NCBI RefSeq assembly: GCF_000725885.1
Contig: NZ_JODR01000035.1
Location: forward strand, 1-60,579
Direction: 5' to 3'
DNA length: 60,579 nt
DNA from: Streptomyces albus subsp. albus
GTDB lineage: Bacteria > Actinomycetota > Actinomycetes > Streptomycetales > Streptomycetaceae
The notes under the pieces are model-generated. The model was not told the origin of the DNA. It saw only the letters and a list, made by a program, of their open reading frames with translations, and searched no databases. Position numbers and translations under genes: made by a program. This document shows, piece after piece, positions 33,116 through 40,435 of the stretch (position 1 is the first letter of the stretch; the number at the start of each line of letters is the position of its first letter).

Positions 33116-33168
33116 CCGGAGCCGGTCAGCCGGGCGGGGCCCCGTCGCGCAGGGGCCGCCGCCGTCAC

Positions 33169-34419
33169 TCAGGGGGCCGCGGCCCGCTCGCCGGCCATCA
33201 CCGCCTCCAGGCGGTCGGCGACGGTGACGGCCCCGGGCGCGTTGCGGATGCTCCGGCTCAGTTCGGCGACCCGGCTCCGTACGCCGCCGTCCGCGGCGAC
33301 CGCTTCGACCGCGGAGCGCAGGGTACGGCCGTCGAGGTCCTCCGGGCCGATCGACCGGCCCAGGCCGAGGTCGACGACCTGGCGGGCGAGGGCCAGCTGG
33401 TCCTGCTGGTGCGGCACCACGACCGCCGGTACGCCCTGGTGGAACGCCTCCATCAGGCTTCCGCTGCCGCCCTGGCACACGAACGCGGTGGCGTGGCGCA
33501 GCACCGGCAGATGAGGCAGCCAGGGGTGGGTCTCGACGTTGGGCGGCAGCGGTCCGAGGTCGCGGGGATCGACGCCGCCGCCGAGTGTCATCACGACGTG
33601 CCACGGCGTGCCGGCGAACGCCGTGGCACAGGAGCGGAAGAAGTCCGGGCGGCGGTTGACCGTGGTGCCGAGCGAGACCAGCAGCACGGGCGGCGCGCCC
33701 GGCGGGGGCGACCACGCTCCCTCGAAGTCCACCGGGCGCAGGCACGGGCCCGCGAAGAGGTGGTCGTCGCCGAACGTCTCCCCGCCGACCTGGAAGTCCC
33801 GGACGACGAAGGAGATGTTGAGCACCGCGTCGTCGCCGCTCGCCAGCCGGCCGCCCAACAGGTCGGCGACGCCGGCCGCCCGGACGCGGGCGGTCACCCG
33901 CGCCGACAGGTCGCGCAGCCGGGGGTCGTGGGGGTCGACGGGCTGGTGCGCGGGATTCGCCTCGGTGCCGTTCAGCGGCACATGCTCGTTGCTGCCGAAG
34001 CCGGCGTAGGTGCGTACGGTCGCCACTTGGTGCCGCCGGCTCAGCGCGGCGGCCGTGTCGGAGGCGAGGGCGTCGTGCACCACAAGGTCGGGCGGGTCCT
34101 CCGCCGCGGCCCGGAGTGCGGCCTCCAGGGGTGCGAAGCTCTCCTCCAGGAAGGCGAGCAGCATCGTGGTGGCGGTCTCGGTGGCCGAGATGGACTCCGG
34201 GAACCGCGAGGCGTACGGCACGACACGGGCGCCGGTGGGCTCGACCCGCGCGGCGAACCGGTCGGCGATCACATAGGTGACGCGGTGGCCGCGGCGTACC
34301 AGTTCCTCGACCATGCCGAGGCTCGCCTTGATGTGCCCGTACGAGGGGAAACCGAGCCACAGCACGTGGCGGCCGGGCCGTTCGCCCGTGGGCCGGATGC
34401 TAGGTGCGGGCACGGGCAT
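33169..34419 (-). CDS. GT6: OleD/MGT-type glycosyltransferase with Gln in the HxG donor motif
   Basis: 416 aa, GT-B fold. LGFPSYGHIKASLG has the acceptor-side His. FAGPCLRPVDFEGAW, WLPHLPVL and GVPAVVVPHQQDQ are in place. The donor loop reads FVCQGGSGSLMEAF, so the conserved His that contacts the diphosphate is Gln, as in GT3. It is the last gene of a four-gene minus-strand operon with 4-ketoreductase, Fe-S 3-dehydratase and 3-ketoreductase, and overlaps the 3-ketoreductase by 20 nt. The linkage suggests it transfers the deoxysugar those enzymes finish. Confidence 0.86.
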   Translation of the reverse strand: MPVPAPSIRPTGERPGRHVLWLGFPSYGHIKASLGMVEELVRRGHRVTYVIADRFAARVEPTGARVVPYASRFPESISATETATTMLLAFLEESFAPLEAALRAAAEDPPDLVVHDALASDTAAALSRRHQVATVRTYAGFGSNEHVPLNGTEANPAHQPVDPHDPRLRDLSARVTARVRAAGVADLLGGRLASGDDAVLNISFVVRDFQVGGETFGDDHLFAGPCLRPVDFEGAWSPPPGAPPVLLVSLGTTVNRRPDFFRSCATAFAGTPWHVVMTLGGGVDPRDLGPLPPNVETHPWLPHLPVLRHATAFVCQGGSGSLMEAFHQGVPAVVVPHQQDQLALARQVVDLGLGRSIGPEDLDGRTLRSAVEAVAADGGVRSRVAELSRSIRNAPGAVTVADRLEAVMAGERAAAP

Positions 34420-35425
34420 CCCCCGTTCCGAGCCGTGCGGGTTCCGCGGGGAAGCCGGACAGTTGCAGGACCGACTCCAGCAGCGCGGCCTGCCGCACGG
34501 AGTCGGCGGCGGCGGACTCCCGGGCCACCGGGTCGGTACAGGCGCCGGCGAAGGCCGTGACGGCGGCGAGGAACTGGTCGGCGGCGGGCAGCACCCGCTC
34601 CTCGCGGCGGTCGGCCAGCTGAAGCCGCACCAGCGGCCGGGTCTCCGGCGGCGGGGTGAAGGCCCAGTCCACCTCGATACGGCCCTCGCTGCCCCAGACC
34701 GCGTAGGTGTTGCGGTAGGCGTGCTCCATCCCGAAGTCGCACTGGGCCGTGCGGCCCGCGCCGTCGGCGAGCAGCACCGAGCCAGCCGTGTCCACGTCGG
34801 CGCCGGGCCCCGACCGGAGCCGGGCGCCGACGGCCCGCAGGTCCGGGCCGAGGAAGAGCTGTGCGGCGCGCACGGGGTAGCAGCCGGTCTCGCGCAGCGA
34901 TCCGCCGCCCAGTTCCCGGCTGTAGCGGATGAGCCCCGCGTCGCCCCGTGGGATGCCGAAGGACGCGCTGAAGCTCAGCGGCGTGCCGATGGCGCCACCG
35001 TCGATCAGCTCGCGGACCCGCTCGTGCTGGGGGTGGTGCAGGAAGGTGAAGTTCTCCACGAACGCCAGGCCCCGCTCCCGCGCCATGCGGGCCAGGTCCG
35101 CTGCCTCGGCGGCACTGGCCGTCAGGGACTTCTCCACCAGGACGTGCTTGCCGGCGCGCAGGGCCGCGTCCGCCCACGGTGCGTGCAGGGCGTTCGGCAG
35201 CGCGATGTAGACAGCGTGGACATCCTCGCGTTCCAGCAGCGGCCGGTAGTCGGGCACGGCCTCGCAGCCGAACCGGTCGGCGAACTTCAGGGCCTTGCCC
35301 GGGGTGCGGCCGGCCACCGCGACCAGCCGCAGCGCCGGGCAGCGGAGCACGGCGGGGACGGTGCGGCGCCAGGCGATGTCGGCGGCGCCCAGGACTCCCA
35401 GGCCGAGGGGTTCGGGGTCAGCCAC
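34400..35425 (-). CDS. NDP-hexose 3-ketoreductase (Gfo/Idh/MocA family)
   Basis: 341 aa. The N-terminal Rossmann loop is GVLGAADIAWRR; VLVEKSLT holds the EK pair that places the catalytic Lys. ENFTFLHHPQ and LGGGSLRETGCYP are typical of 3-ketoreductases such as KijD10 and UrdZ3/TylC-type enzymes in deoxysugar pathways. It reduces the 3-keto intermediate left after 2,3-dehydration, giving a 2,6-dideoxy-4-keto sugar. GTG start 35425 overlaps the 3-dehydratase stop by 8 nt. The matching NDP-hexose 2,3-dehydratase is not in this window and is presumably beyond its right edge or elsewhere in the cluster. Confidence 0.9.
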   Translation of the reverse strand: MADPEPLGLGVLGAADIAWRRTVPAVLRCPALRLVAVAGRTPGKALKFADRFGCEAVPDYRPLLEREDVHAVYIALPNALHAPWADAALRAGKHVLVEKSLTASAAEAADLARMARERGLAFVENFTFLHHPQHERVRELIDGGAIGTPLSFSASFGIPRGDAGLIRYSRELGGGSLRETGCYPVRAAQLFLGPDLRAVGARLRSGPGADVDTAGSVLLADGAGRTAQCDFGMEHAYRNTYAVWGSEGRIEVDWAFTPPPETRPLVRLQLADRREERVLPAADQFLAAVTAFAGACTDPVARESAAADSVRQAALLESVLQLSGFPAEPARLGTGDARART

Positions 35426-36743
35426 GGGGCCCCCTGCCGTGCTTGCCGACGAACTCCCGGACGGAGGAGACCATGTAGTCGGCCATCTCGGCGGTGATGC
35501 CCGGGTACACGCCGACCCAGAACGTGCGCTCCATGATGATGTCGCTGTTGGCCAGCCCGCCGCTGACCCGGTGGGTCACGTCACGGTACGCGGGGTGCCG
35601 CAGCAGGTTGCCGGCGAACAGCAGCCGGGTCCCGATGCGCCGTGCGGTGAGGAAGTCCACCAGTTCGGCGCGGCTGAAGGGGGCGTCCTCGGTCAGGGTG
35701 ATGACGAAGCCGAACCAGCTCGGGTCGCTGCCCGGGGTGGCCTGCGGCAGCAGCAGTCCGGGCACGCCGTCGAGCCCGTCCCGCAGCCGCCGCCAGTTGC
35801 GCTTGCGGGCCTCGACGAAGCCGGGCAGCTTGTCGAGCTGGCTGAGGCCGAGTGCCGCCTGGATGTCGGTCGACTTCAGATTGTAGCCGACGTGGGAGAA
35901 GATGTACTTGTGGTCGTAGCCGCGCGGCAGTTCACCCATCTGGTAGGTGAAGCGCTTGAGGCACTTGTTGTCCTCGCCCGGCTCGCACCAGCAGTCGCGT
36001 CCCCAGTCCCGCATCGACTCGGCGATCCGCGCCAGCTCCACGGTGTTGGACAGCACGCAGCCTCCCTCGCCCATGGCGAGGTGGTGGGCCGGGTAGAAGC
36101 TCACCGTCGAGTAGTCGCCGAATGTTCCGGTGTTGCGGCCCTGGTAGGTGGACATGAGGGCGTCGCAGTTGTCCTCGATCAGGAACAGCTCGCGGTCCTG
36201 GGCCAGTTGCGCGATCTCGGCGGCGGGGAAGGGATTGCCGAGCGTGTGGGCCATCATGACGGCCTTGGTGCGCGGCCCGATCGCGGCCTCGATCCGCTCC
36301 ACCGTCGTGTTGTACGTGGCGAGGTCCACGTCGACGAAGACCGGCACCAGTCCGCACTGGACGATGGGGTTGACCGTCGTGGGCCAGCCCGCGGCGACGG
36401 TGATCACCTCGTCGCCGGGGCGCAGCCGGCGGTCCTCCAGCTCAGGCACGGTGAGCGAGGCGAGCGCCAGCAGATTGGCGGACGATCCGGAGTTGGTCAG
36501 ATGCGCCTTGCGGACCCCGACGGTCCTGGCGAACTTCCGCTCGAAGCGCAGTGCGGTCGCCCCGGAGGCGATCCGCATCTGGAGGGCCTGCTCGACCAGC
36601 GCGGCACGGTCGTCCTCGTCGAGGACGGCGCCCGCCGGCAGGATCGGTGTGACCCCGGGCACGAAGTCCTGCCCGGACTCCTCCCGGTCCCGGTGGAGCT
36701 TGCGGGTCAGCTCGATGATGGACTGCACGTCCGGGTCAGCCAT
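35418..36743 (-). CDS. NDP-4-keto-6-deoxyhexose 3-dehydratase (SpnQ/E1 type, PMP and 2Fe-2S)
   Basis: 441 aa, aspartate-aminotransferase fold. The PLP Lys is replaced by His in SFYPAHHLAMGEGG (His220/221), the mark of 3-dehydratases that use PMP. Four Cys at 193, 251, 253 and 261 (DNCDA and CWCEPGEDNKC) match the 2Fe-2S ligands of E1 (RfbH) in position and spacing. It removes the C3 hydroxyl to make 3,6-dideoxy or 2,3,6-trideoxy sugars, such as precursors of rhodinose, amicetose or forosamine. These enzymes need two electrons from a reductase or ferredoxin. None is adjacent, so the ferredoxin at 10837-11133 or a housekeeping system may serve. Overlaps of 8 nt on both sides. Confidence 0.93.
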   Translation of the reverse strand: MADPDVQSIIELTRKLHRDREESGQDFVPGVTPILPAGAVLDEDDRAALVEQALQMRIASGATALRFERKFARTVGVRKAHLTNSGSSANLLALASLTVPELEDRRLRPGDEVITVAAGWPTTVNPIVQCGLVPVFVDVDLATYNTTVERIEAAIGPRTKAVMMAHTLGNPFPAAEIAQLAQDRELFLIEDNCDALMSTYQGRNTGTFGDYSTVSFYPAHHLAMGEGGCVLSNTVELARIAESMRDWGRDCWCEPGEDNKCLKRFTYQMGELPRGYDHKYIFSHVGYNLKSTDIQAALGLSQLDKLPGFVEARKRNWRRLRDGLDGVPGLLLPQATPGSDPSWFGFVITLTEDAPFSRAELVDFLTARRIGTRLLFAGNLLRHPAYRDVTHRVSGGLANSDIIMERTFWVGVYPGITAEMADYMVSSVREFVGKHGRGPRG

Positions 36744-37740
36744 GGATGCTCTCTTCGTTCGCTGCGGAAGTCGTCAGTGGTGCCGTGCCACCGCCGGGAG
36801 CAGTGCGGACGCTGTCCCACAGTGCTTGGAGCGCGTCCACGACGGTCCGGGCCGGGGACCAGCCGAAAGCGCGGTGCGCCAGGCCGATGTCCAGGGGCTG
36901 GGACCCGATTCCGGTGTCACGGCGCACGGCGGGCGGTGCAGCGGGCACGATCCGGACGCCTCGGGTGCCCGGGCCGGCGATCCGGATCAGCTCGTCCACC
37001 GCGTCGGTCAGGCGGACGCCGACGCCGGACCCGATGTTGACCACGGGCGGCGGCCCGTCCGCGCGCGCCGCGCACAGCACGGCGTCGGCCACGTCCCGGA
37101 CGTCGACGACGTCCCGCACACCGTCGATCGGCGGCAGCCGCAAGGTGTCCGGGTGCGCGGCGAGTTGGCGGGCGATGCCGCCGAGCAGACTGTGCCGGGG
37201 CGCGTACGGTCCGACCGAGACGGCGATCCGCAGCACGGTCGCGTCCACCCGCCCGTCGGCGACGGCCCGGGTGACGAGCTGTGTGCCGGCCAGCTTGGTT
37301 CGCGCGTACCGGCCGGCCGGACGGGCCGGCAGTGACTCCACGAGTCTCTTGCCGGGGTGTGCCCCGTACTCGTACGCCGAGCCGAGGTGCACCAGCCGCA
37401 CCGGTCCCGGCTGTGCGGCGACGGCGTCCACGAGGCGTTCGACGAGAGTCACGTTGCCCTCGGTCAGCTCGTCGTCGGTGACGTCCCACAGCGCGCCCGC
37501 CGCGTTCACCACCAGGCCGGGGCGCAGGTCCGCGAGTCCGGCGGCGAGGTCACGGGTCCCGGTGCGGGCGAAGTCGAGGCGCACGGCCCGGCAGCCCTCC
37601 GGCGGGTGTGCGGCGCGACGGCCCACGGCCGTCACCGCCCAGCCGGCGGCGCGCAGTGCCGCACAGATGTTGCGGCCGATGAAGCCACCGCCGCCGAGCA
37701 CCACGGCGACCGGCCGGTGTGCGGTCTCAGCTCCGTCCAC
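36736..37740 (-). CDS. NDP-hexose 4-ketoreductase (extended SDR)
   Basis: 334 aa. The cofactor loop is VLGGGGFIGRN at about 13-23, with VNAAGALWDV, HLGSAYEYG and the Tyr-Lys pair in YARTKLAG, as in 4-ketoreductases of the TylCIV/UrdR/EvaE group. It reduces the C4 ketone and sets its stereochemistry, normally the last step before transfer. GTG start 37740. First gene of the 4-ketoreductase, 3-dehydratase, 3-ketoreductase, GT6 operon, overlapping the next by 8 nt. An operator palindrome is 130 bp upstream, shared with GT7. Confidence 0.88.
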   Translation of the reverse strand: MDGAETAHRPVAVVLGGGGFIGRNICAALRAAGWAVTAVGRRAAHPPEGCRAVRLDFARTGTRDLAAGLADLRPGLVVNAAGALWDVTDDELTEGNVTLVERLVDAVAAQPGPVRLVHLGSAYEYGAHPGKRLVESLPARPAGRYARTKLAGTQLVTRAVADGRVDATVLRIAVSVGPYAPRHSLLGGIARQLAAHPDTLRLPPIDGVRDVVDVRDVADAVLCAARADGPPPVVNIGSGVGVRLTDAVDELIRIAGPGTRGVRIVPAAPPAVRRDTGIGSQPLDIGLAHRAFGWSPARTVVDALQALWDSVRTAPGGGTAPLTTSAANEESIHG

Positions 37741-37773
37741 GGGTCACTCCCCTGCGTCGTCCGGCCACAAGGC

Positions 37774-37797
37774 GAGGGCCCGCCCGGGCGGGCCCTC
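37774..37797. other. 24-nt perfect palindrome in the divergent promoter gap
   Basis: GAGGGCCCGCCC and its reverse complement are fused without a loop. It lies 34 bp upstream of the 4-ketoreductase start, inside its likely leader. It may form a 5' UTR hairpin that limits that operon or act as a protein site. Confidence 0.5.
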
Positions 37798-37870
37798 CTC
37801 ACGGGCCGGCGGCCAGTGTTCACGCGCCGCGGAGCCACGCCTAGCCCCGGCCGTACCACGCACCAAAAGT

Positions 37871-37886
37871 CTGGGGGTTTCCCCCG
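37871..37886. promoter_or_regulatory. PAS-LuxR-type operator, site 8 (CTGGGGGTTTCCCCCG)
   Basis: Matches 14 of 16 consensus positions. It is 85 bp upstream of GT7 and 130 bp upstream of the divergent deoxysugar operon. Confidence 0.72.
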
Positions 37887-37971
37887 ATGCTCGACCGCGC
37901 GCCCCTTTCCGGTCCGGCGCCCGACGACCCTGGAGGGGCACCGGATCAGCTGCCTGCCCCAGGAGTCCACC

Positions 37972-39240
37972 GTGCGCGTGCTGTTCACCACGATCCCCGA
38001 GAAGTCCCACCTCTTCTGCATGACGCCGATGGCGTGGGCGATGCGCGCCGCCGGTCACGAGGTGCGCGTCGCCAGCTGCGCGGAACTCGTCGACGCCATC
38101 GCCCGGACCGGTATGACGGCCGTGCCGACCGGCACCAACGACGGCATCACCGCCGGGATGAGCGCCCACCGCGAGTCGCAGGAGGAATGGGAGGCGGCCA
38201 ACTGGAACGAGCTGGACCCGGCGAAACTGACCTACGAGGGCGAACTGGAGCGGATCCAGCTGGCCACGTACGGCAGCGCGATGTACAACGAGCCGATGAT
38301 CGGCGAACTGGTGGCCTTCGCCCGCGCCTGGCGGCCCGACCTGGTCGTATGGGACCCGCTCACCTACGCCGGGCCCCTCGCCGCGGGGGCCGTCGGCGCT
38401 GCGCACGCCAGGTCGCCCTGTTTCGCGGACGTGTGGACGATGAAACGCCAGCTGTTCCGGAAGCTGTCCGAGGAGGTGCCCGCCGGCCGGCGGCGCGATC
38501 CGCTCGCCGAGTGGCTGGGCGGTACCGCCGCACAGTTCGGAGGCTCCTTCACGGAAGAGCTCACCACCGGACAGCTCACCCTGGACCCGCTGCCCGCGAG
38601 CCTCGGCATCGCGACCGAGGCGCCGCGCACCCCGGTGCGGTTCGTCCCCTACAACGGCCCGGCCGTGGCCCCTGACTGGCTGCTGACGCCACCCGGACGC
38701 CCCCGGATCTGCCTGAGCCTGGGCGCCTCCAACACCGAGCGGTACGGGGGCGACTACATCCCGAAGGGCGACATCCTCGCCGCGCTGGCGGAACTCGACG
38801 CCGAGGTGGTCGCCGCACTGCTGCCCGCGCAGGTCGCGGAGCTGGGGGCACTGCCGGACAACGTCCGCGTGGTCGACTCGGTGCCGCTGCACGCGCTGCT
38901 CCCGAGCTGTTCGCTGCTGATCCACCACGGCGGCTTCGGCAGCTACGGGACCGCGCTGACGCACGGGGTCCCGCAGCTGACCGTCACCACGCCCGTCGCC
39001 GACCAGCTCTACCGGGGCGCCGGCCTCGAACAGCAGGGCGCCGGGCTGCTGCTCACCACTGCGGAGGCCACCCCGGATGCCGTGCGCGAGCGGGCCTCGC
39101 GGATACTGTCGGACCCGGCCTTCCTCCGGAACGCGGCCCGGCTCCGTGACGAAGCGGCTGCCCTCCCCGCACCGTCCGAGGTGGTACCCGTGCTGGAGCG
39201 GCTGGCACAGGAGCGCCGGGCCGCGCCCTGGCGGGCCTGA
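37972..39240 (+). CDS. GT7: EryCIII/DesVII-like glycosyltransferase
   Basis: 422 aa from GTG 37972 (CAGGAG, 6-nt spacing). Unlike GT1-GT6 it starts MRVLFTTIPEKSHLFCMTPMAWAM-like motifs (listed here as MRVLFTTIPEKSH and MTPMAWAMRAAGHEV), with CAELVDAIARTGMTAVPTG. This is the layout of the macrolide and aromatic polyketide deoxysugar transferases (EryCIII, DesVII, UrdGT2). The donor site is HHGGFGSYGTALTHGVPQL. Enzymes of this type often need a P450-like helper protein; none lies next to it. It is the most likely candidate to attach the first deoxysugar to the aglycone. A glycosidase-like gene follows after 118 nt. Confidence 0.88.
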   Translation: MRVLFTTIPEKSHLFCMTPMAWAMRAAGHEVRVASCAELVDAIARTGMTAVPTGTNDGITAGMSAHRESQEEWEAANWNELDPAKLTYEGELERIQLATYGSAMYNEPMIGELVAFARAWRPDLVVWDPLTYAGPLAAGAVGAAHARSPCFADVWTMKRQLFRKLSEEVPAGRRRDPLAEWLGGTAAQFGGSFTEELTTGQLTLDPLPASLGIATEAPRTPVRFVPYNGPAVAPDWLLTPPGRPRICLSLGASNTERYGGDYIPKGDILAALAELDAEVVAALLPAQVAELGALPDNVRVVDSVPLHALLPSCSLLIHHGGFGSYGTALTHGVPQLTVTTPVADQLYRGAGLEQQGAGLLLTTAEATPDAVRERASRILSDPAFLRNAARLRDEAAALPAPSEVVPVLERLAQERRAAPWRA

Positions 39241-39358
39241 GCGGGCCTGAGCGGGCCGGCCCGGGGTACGGGGGGCGGCAGCCGCCGGCTCCCGGGTCCC
39301 GGCCGGGTACGGGGACGGCCGCCGGGGCTCGGACTCGTTCACGCGAAGGGGCAGTGAC

Positions 39359-40297
39359 GTGCGCGCACGCGGCATCAACTACGACACCGGTTTCCTCCCC
39401 GGTCGGCAGCTGACCCGGAAGGTCTTCCGTCCGGAGGCGGTCCGGCGCGAGATGGCGGTGATCGCCGGAGAACTGCACTGCGACGTCGTACGCGTCTCGG
39501 GGCGCGAGCCCGAACGGCTGGAGACGGCGGCCCGGTTCGCCGCGGACGCCGGCCTCGAAGTCTGGTTCGCGCCCTTCCCCGTCGACCTCCCCACCGAGCG
39601 GCTGCTGCCGTTCTTCTCGGACTGCGCCCGGCGCGCCGAGGCCGTACGCCGGTCCGGTGCCGAGGTGGTGTTCGTGACCGGCTGCGAGATCAGCCTGTTC
39701 TGCCGCGGATTCCTCCCGGGTGACACCTTCGGCCACCGCCTGCAGGCGATGGCCTCCGACGCAGCGTGGTGGTCCGCCCTGGAGAAGGCGTCCGGACGCG
39801 TCGACGAATTCCTCGCCGAAGCCGCCGCCACCGTGCGCGCGCAGTTCGGCGGGCGGGTCACCTACGCCTCCGGCCCGTGGGAGTCGGTCGACTGGGCGCC
39901 CTTCGACCTCGTCGGCATCGACGCCTACCGTGCCGCGCACAACACCGACACCTTCCGCACCCGGCTGCGCGAGTTCTTCCGGCACGGCAAGCCCGTCGCC
40001 GTCACCGAGTTCGGCACCTGCGCCTACCAGGGGGCCGGAGACCTGGGGGGCATGGCCTGGATGCCGCCGCCGGGCGCTGTGCCGGACGAGGAGGAGCAGG
40101 TCCGCTACCTCACAGAGCTGCTGACGGTCTTCGAGGAGGAGAGGGTGGACACCGCCATGTGGTTCTCCTTCGCCAACTACGACAAACCGGGGGAACGCGA
40201 CATCGCCTCCTACGGTGTGGTGAGGATGCTCGACGACATCCGCTGGGAGCCCAAGAAGGTCTTTCGCACCATGGCGGACAGGTACGCCCGCCGCTGA
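39359..40297 (+). CDS. Cytosolic glycoside-hydrolase-like TIM-barrel protein
   Basis: 312 aa from GTG 39359 (AAGGGG upstream). The barrel pattern opens RARGINYDTGF, with VTGCEIS giving a candidate acid/base Glu, VGIDAYRA a later strand and VTEFGTCAYQGAGD a candidate nucleophile Glu. MWFSFANYDKPG closes the barrel. This layout matches clan GH-A-like proteins of Streptomyces, sometimes labelled abortive-infection proteins. No signal peptide is present, so it acts inside the cell. It follows GT7 on the same strand. Roles could be trimming or editing of the sugar chain, or reversal of protective glycosylation. Real substrate unknown. Confidence 0.7.
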   Translation: MRARGINYDTGFLPGRQLTRKVFRPEAVRREMAVIAGELHCDVVRVSGREPERLETAARFAADAGLEVWFAPFPVDLPTERLLPFFSDCARRAEAVRRSGAEVVFVTGCEISLFCRGFLPGDTFGHRLQAMASDAAWWSALEKASGRVDEFLAEAAATVRAQFGGRVTYASGPWESVDWAPFDLVGIDAYRAAHNTDTFRTRLREFFRHGKPVAVTEFGTCAYQGAGDLGGMAWMPPPGAVPDEEEQVRYLTELLTVFEEERVDTAMWFSFANYDKPGERDIASYGVVRMLDDIRWEPKKVFRTMADRYARR

Positions 40298-40335
40298 GTC
40301 GCCTGTCCCTCCGGTGCGGGCCACGAGGACGGGGG

Positions 40336-40357
40336 CCCGGGGCTGTCAAGCCCCGGG
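40336..40357. terminator. Stem-loop terminator after the glycosidase-like gene
   Basis: CCCGGGGCT (40336-40344) pairs with AGCCCCGGG (40349-40357) around GTCA, between the glycosidase-like gene and the FAD hydroxylase on the same strand. Confidence 0.75.
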
Positions 40358-40435
40358 GCGCCCATACTGGTTCTTGCCTTCGACCGTGCGGCGGCGGGAC
40401 CTGCCGCGGGCCGCGCTCCTCTACGGTCGGGCAGC

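Noticed and set aside
33118..33168. Hairpin between mqnD and GT6 as a terminator
   Set aside because: Only a short imperfect GGGGCCCC-type pairing is visible, too weak to list as a feature despite the convergent layout.
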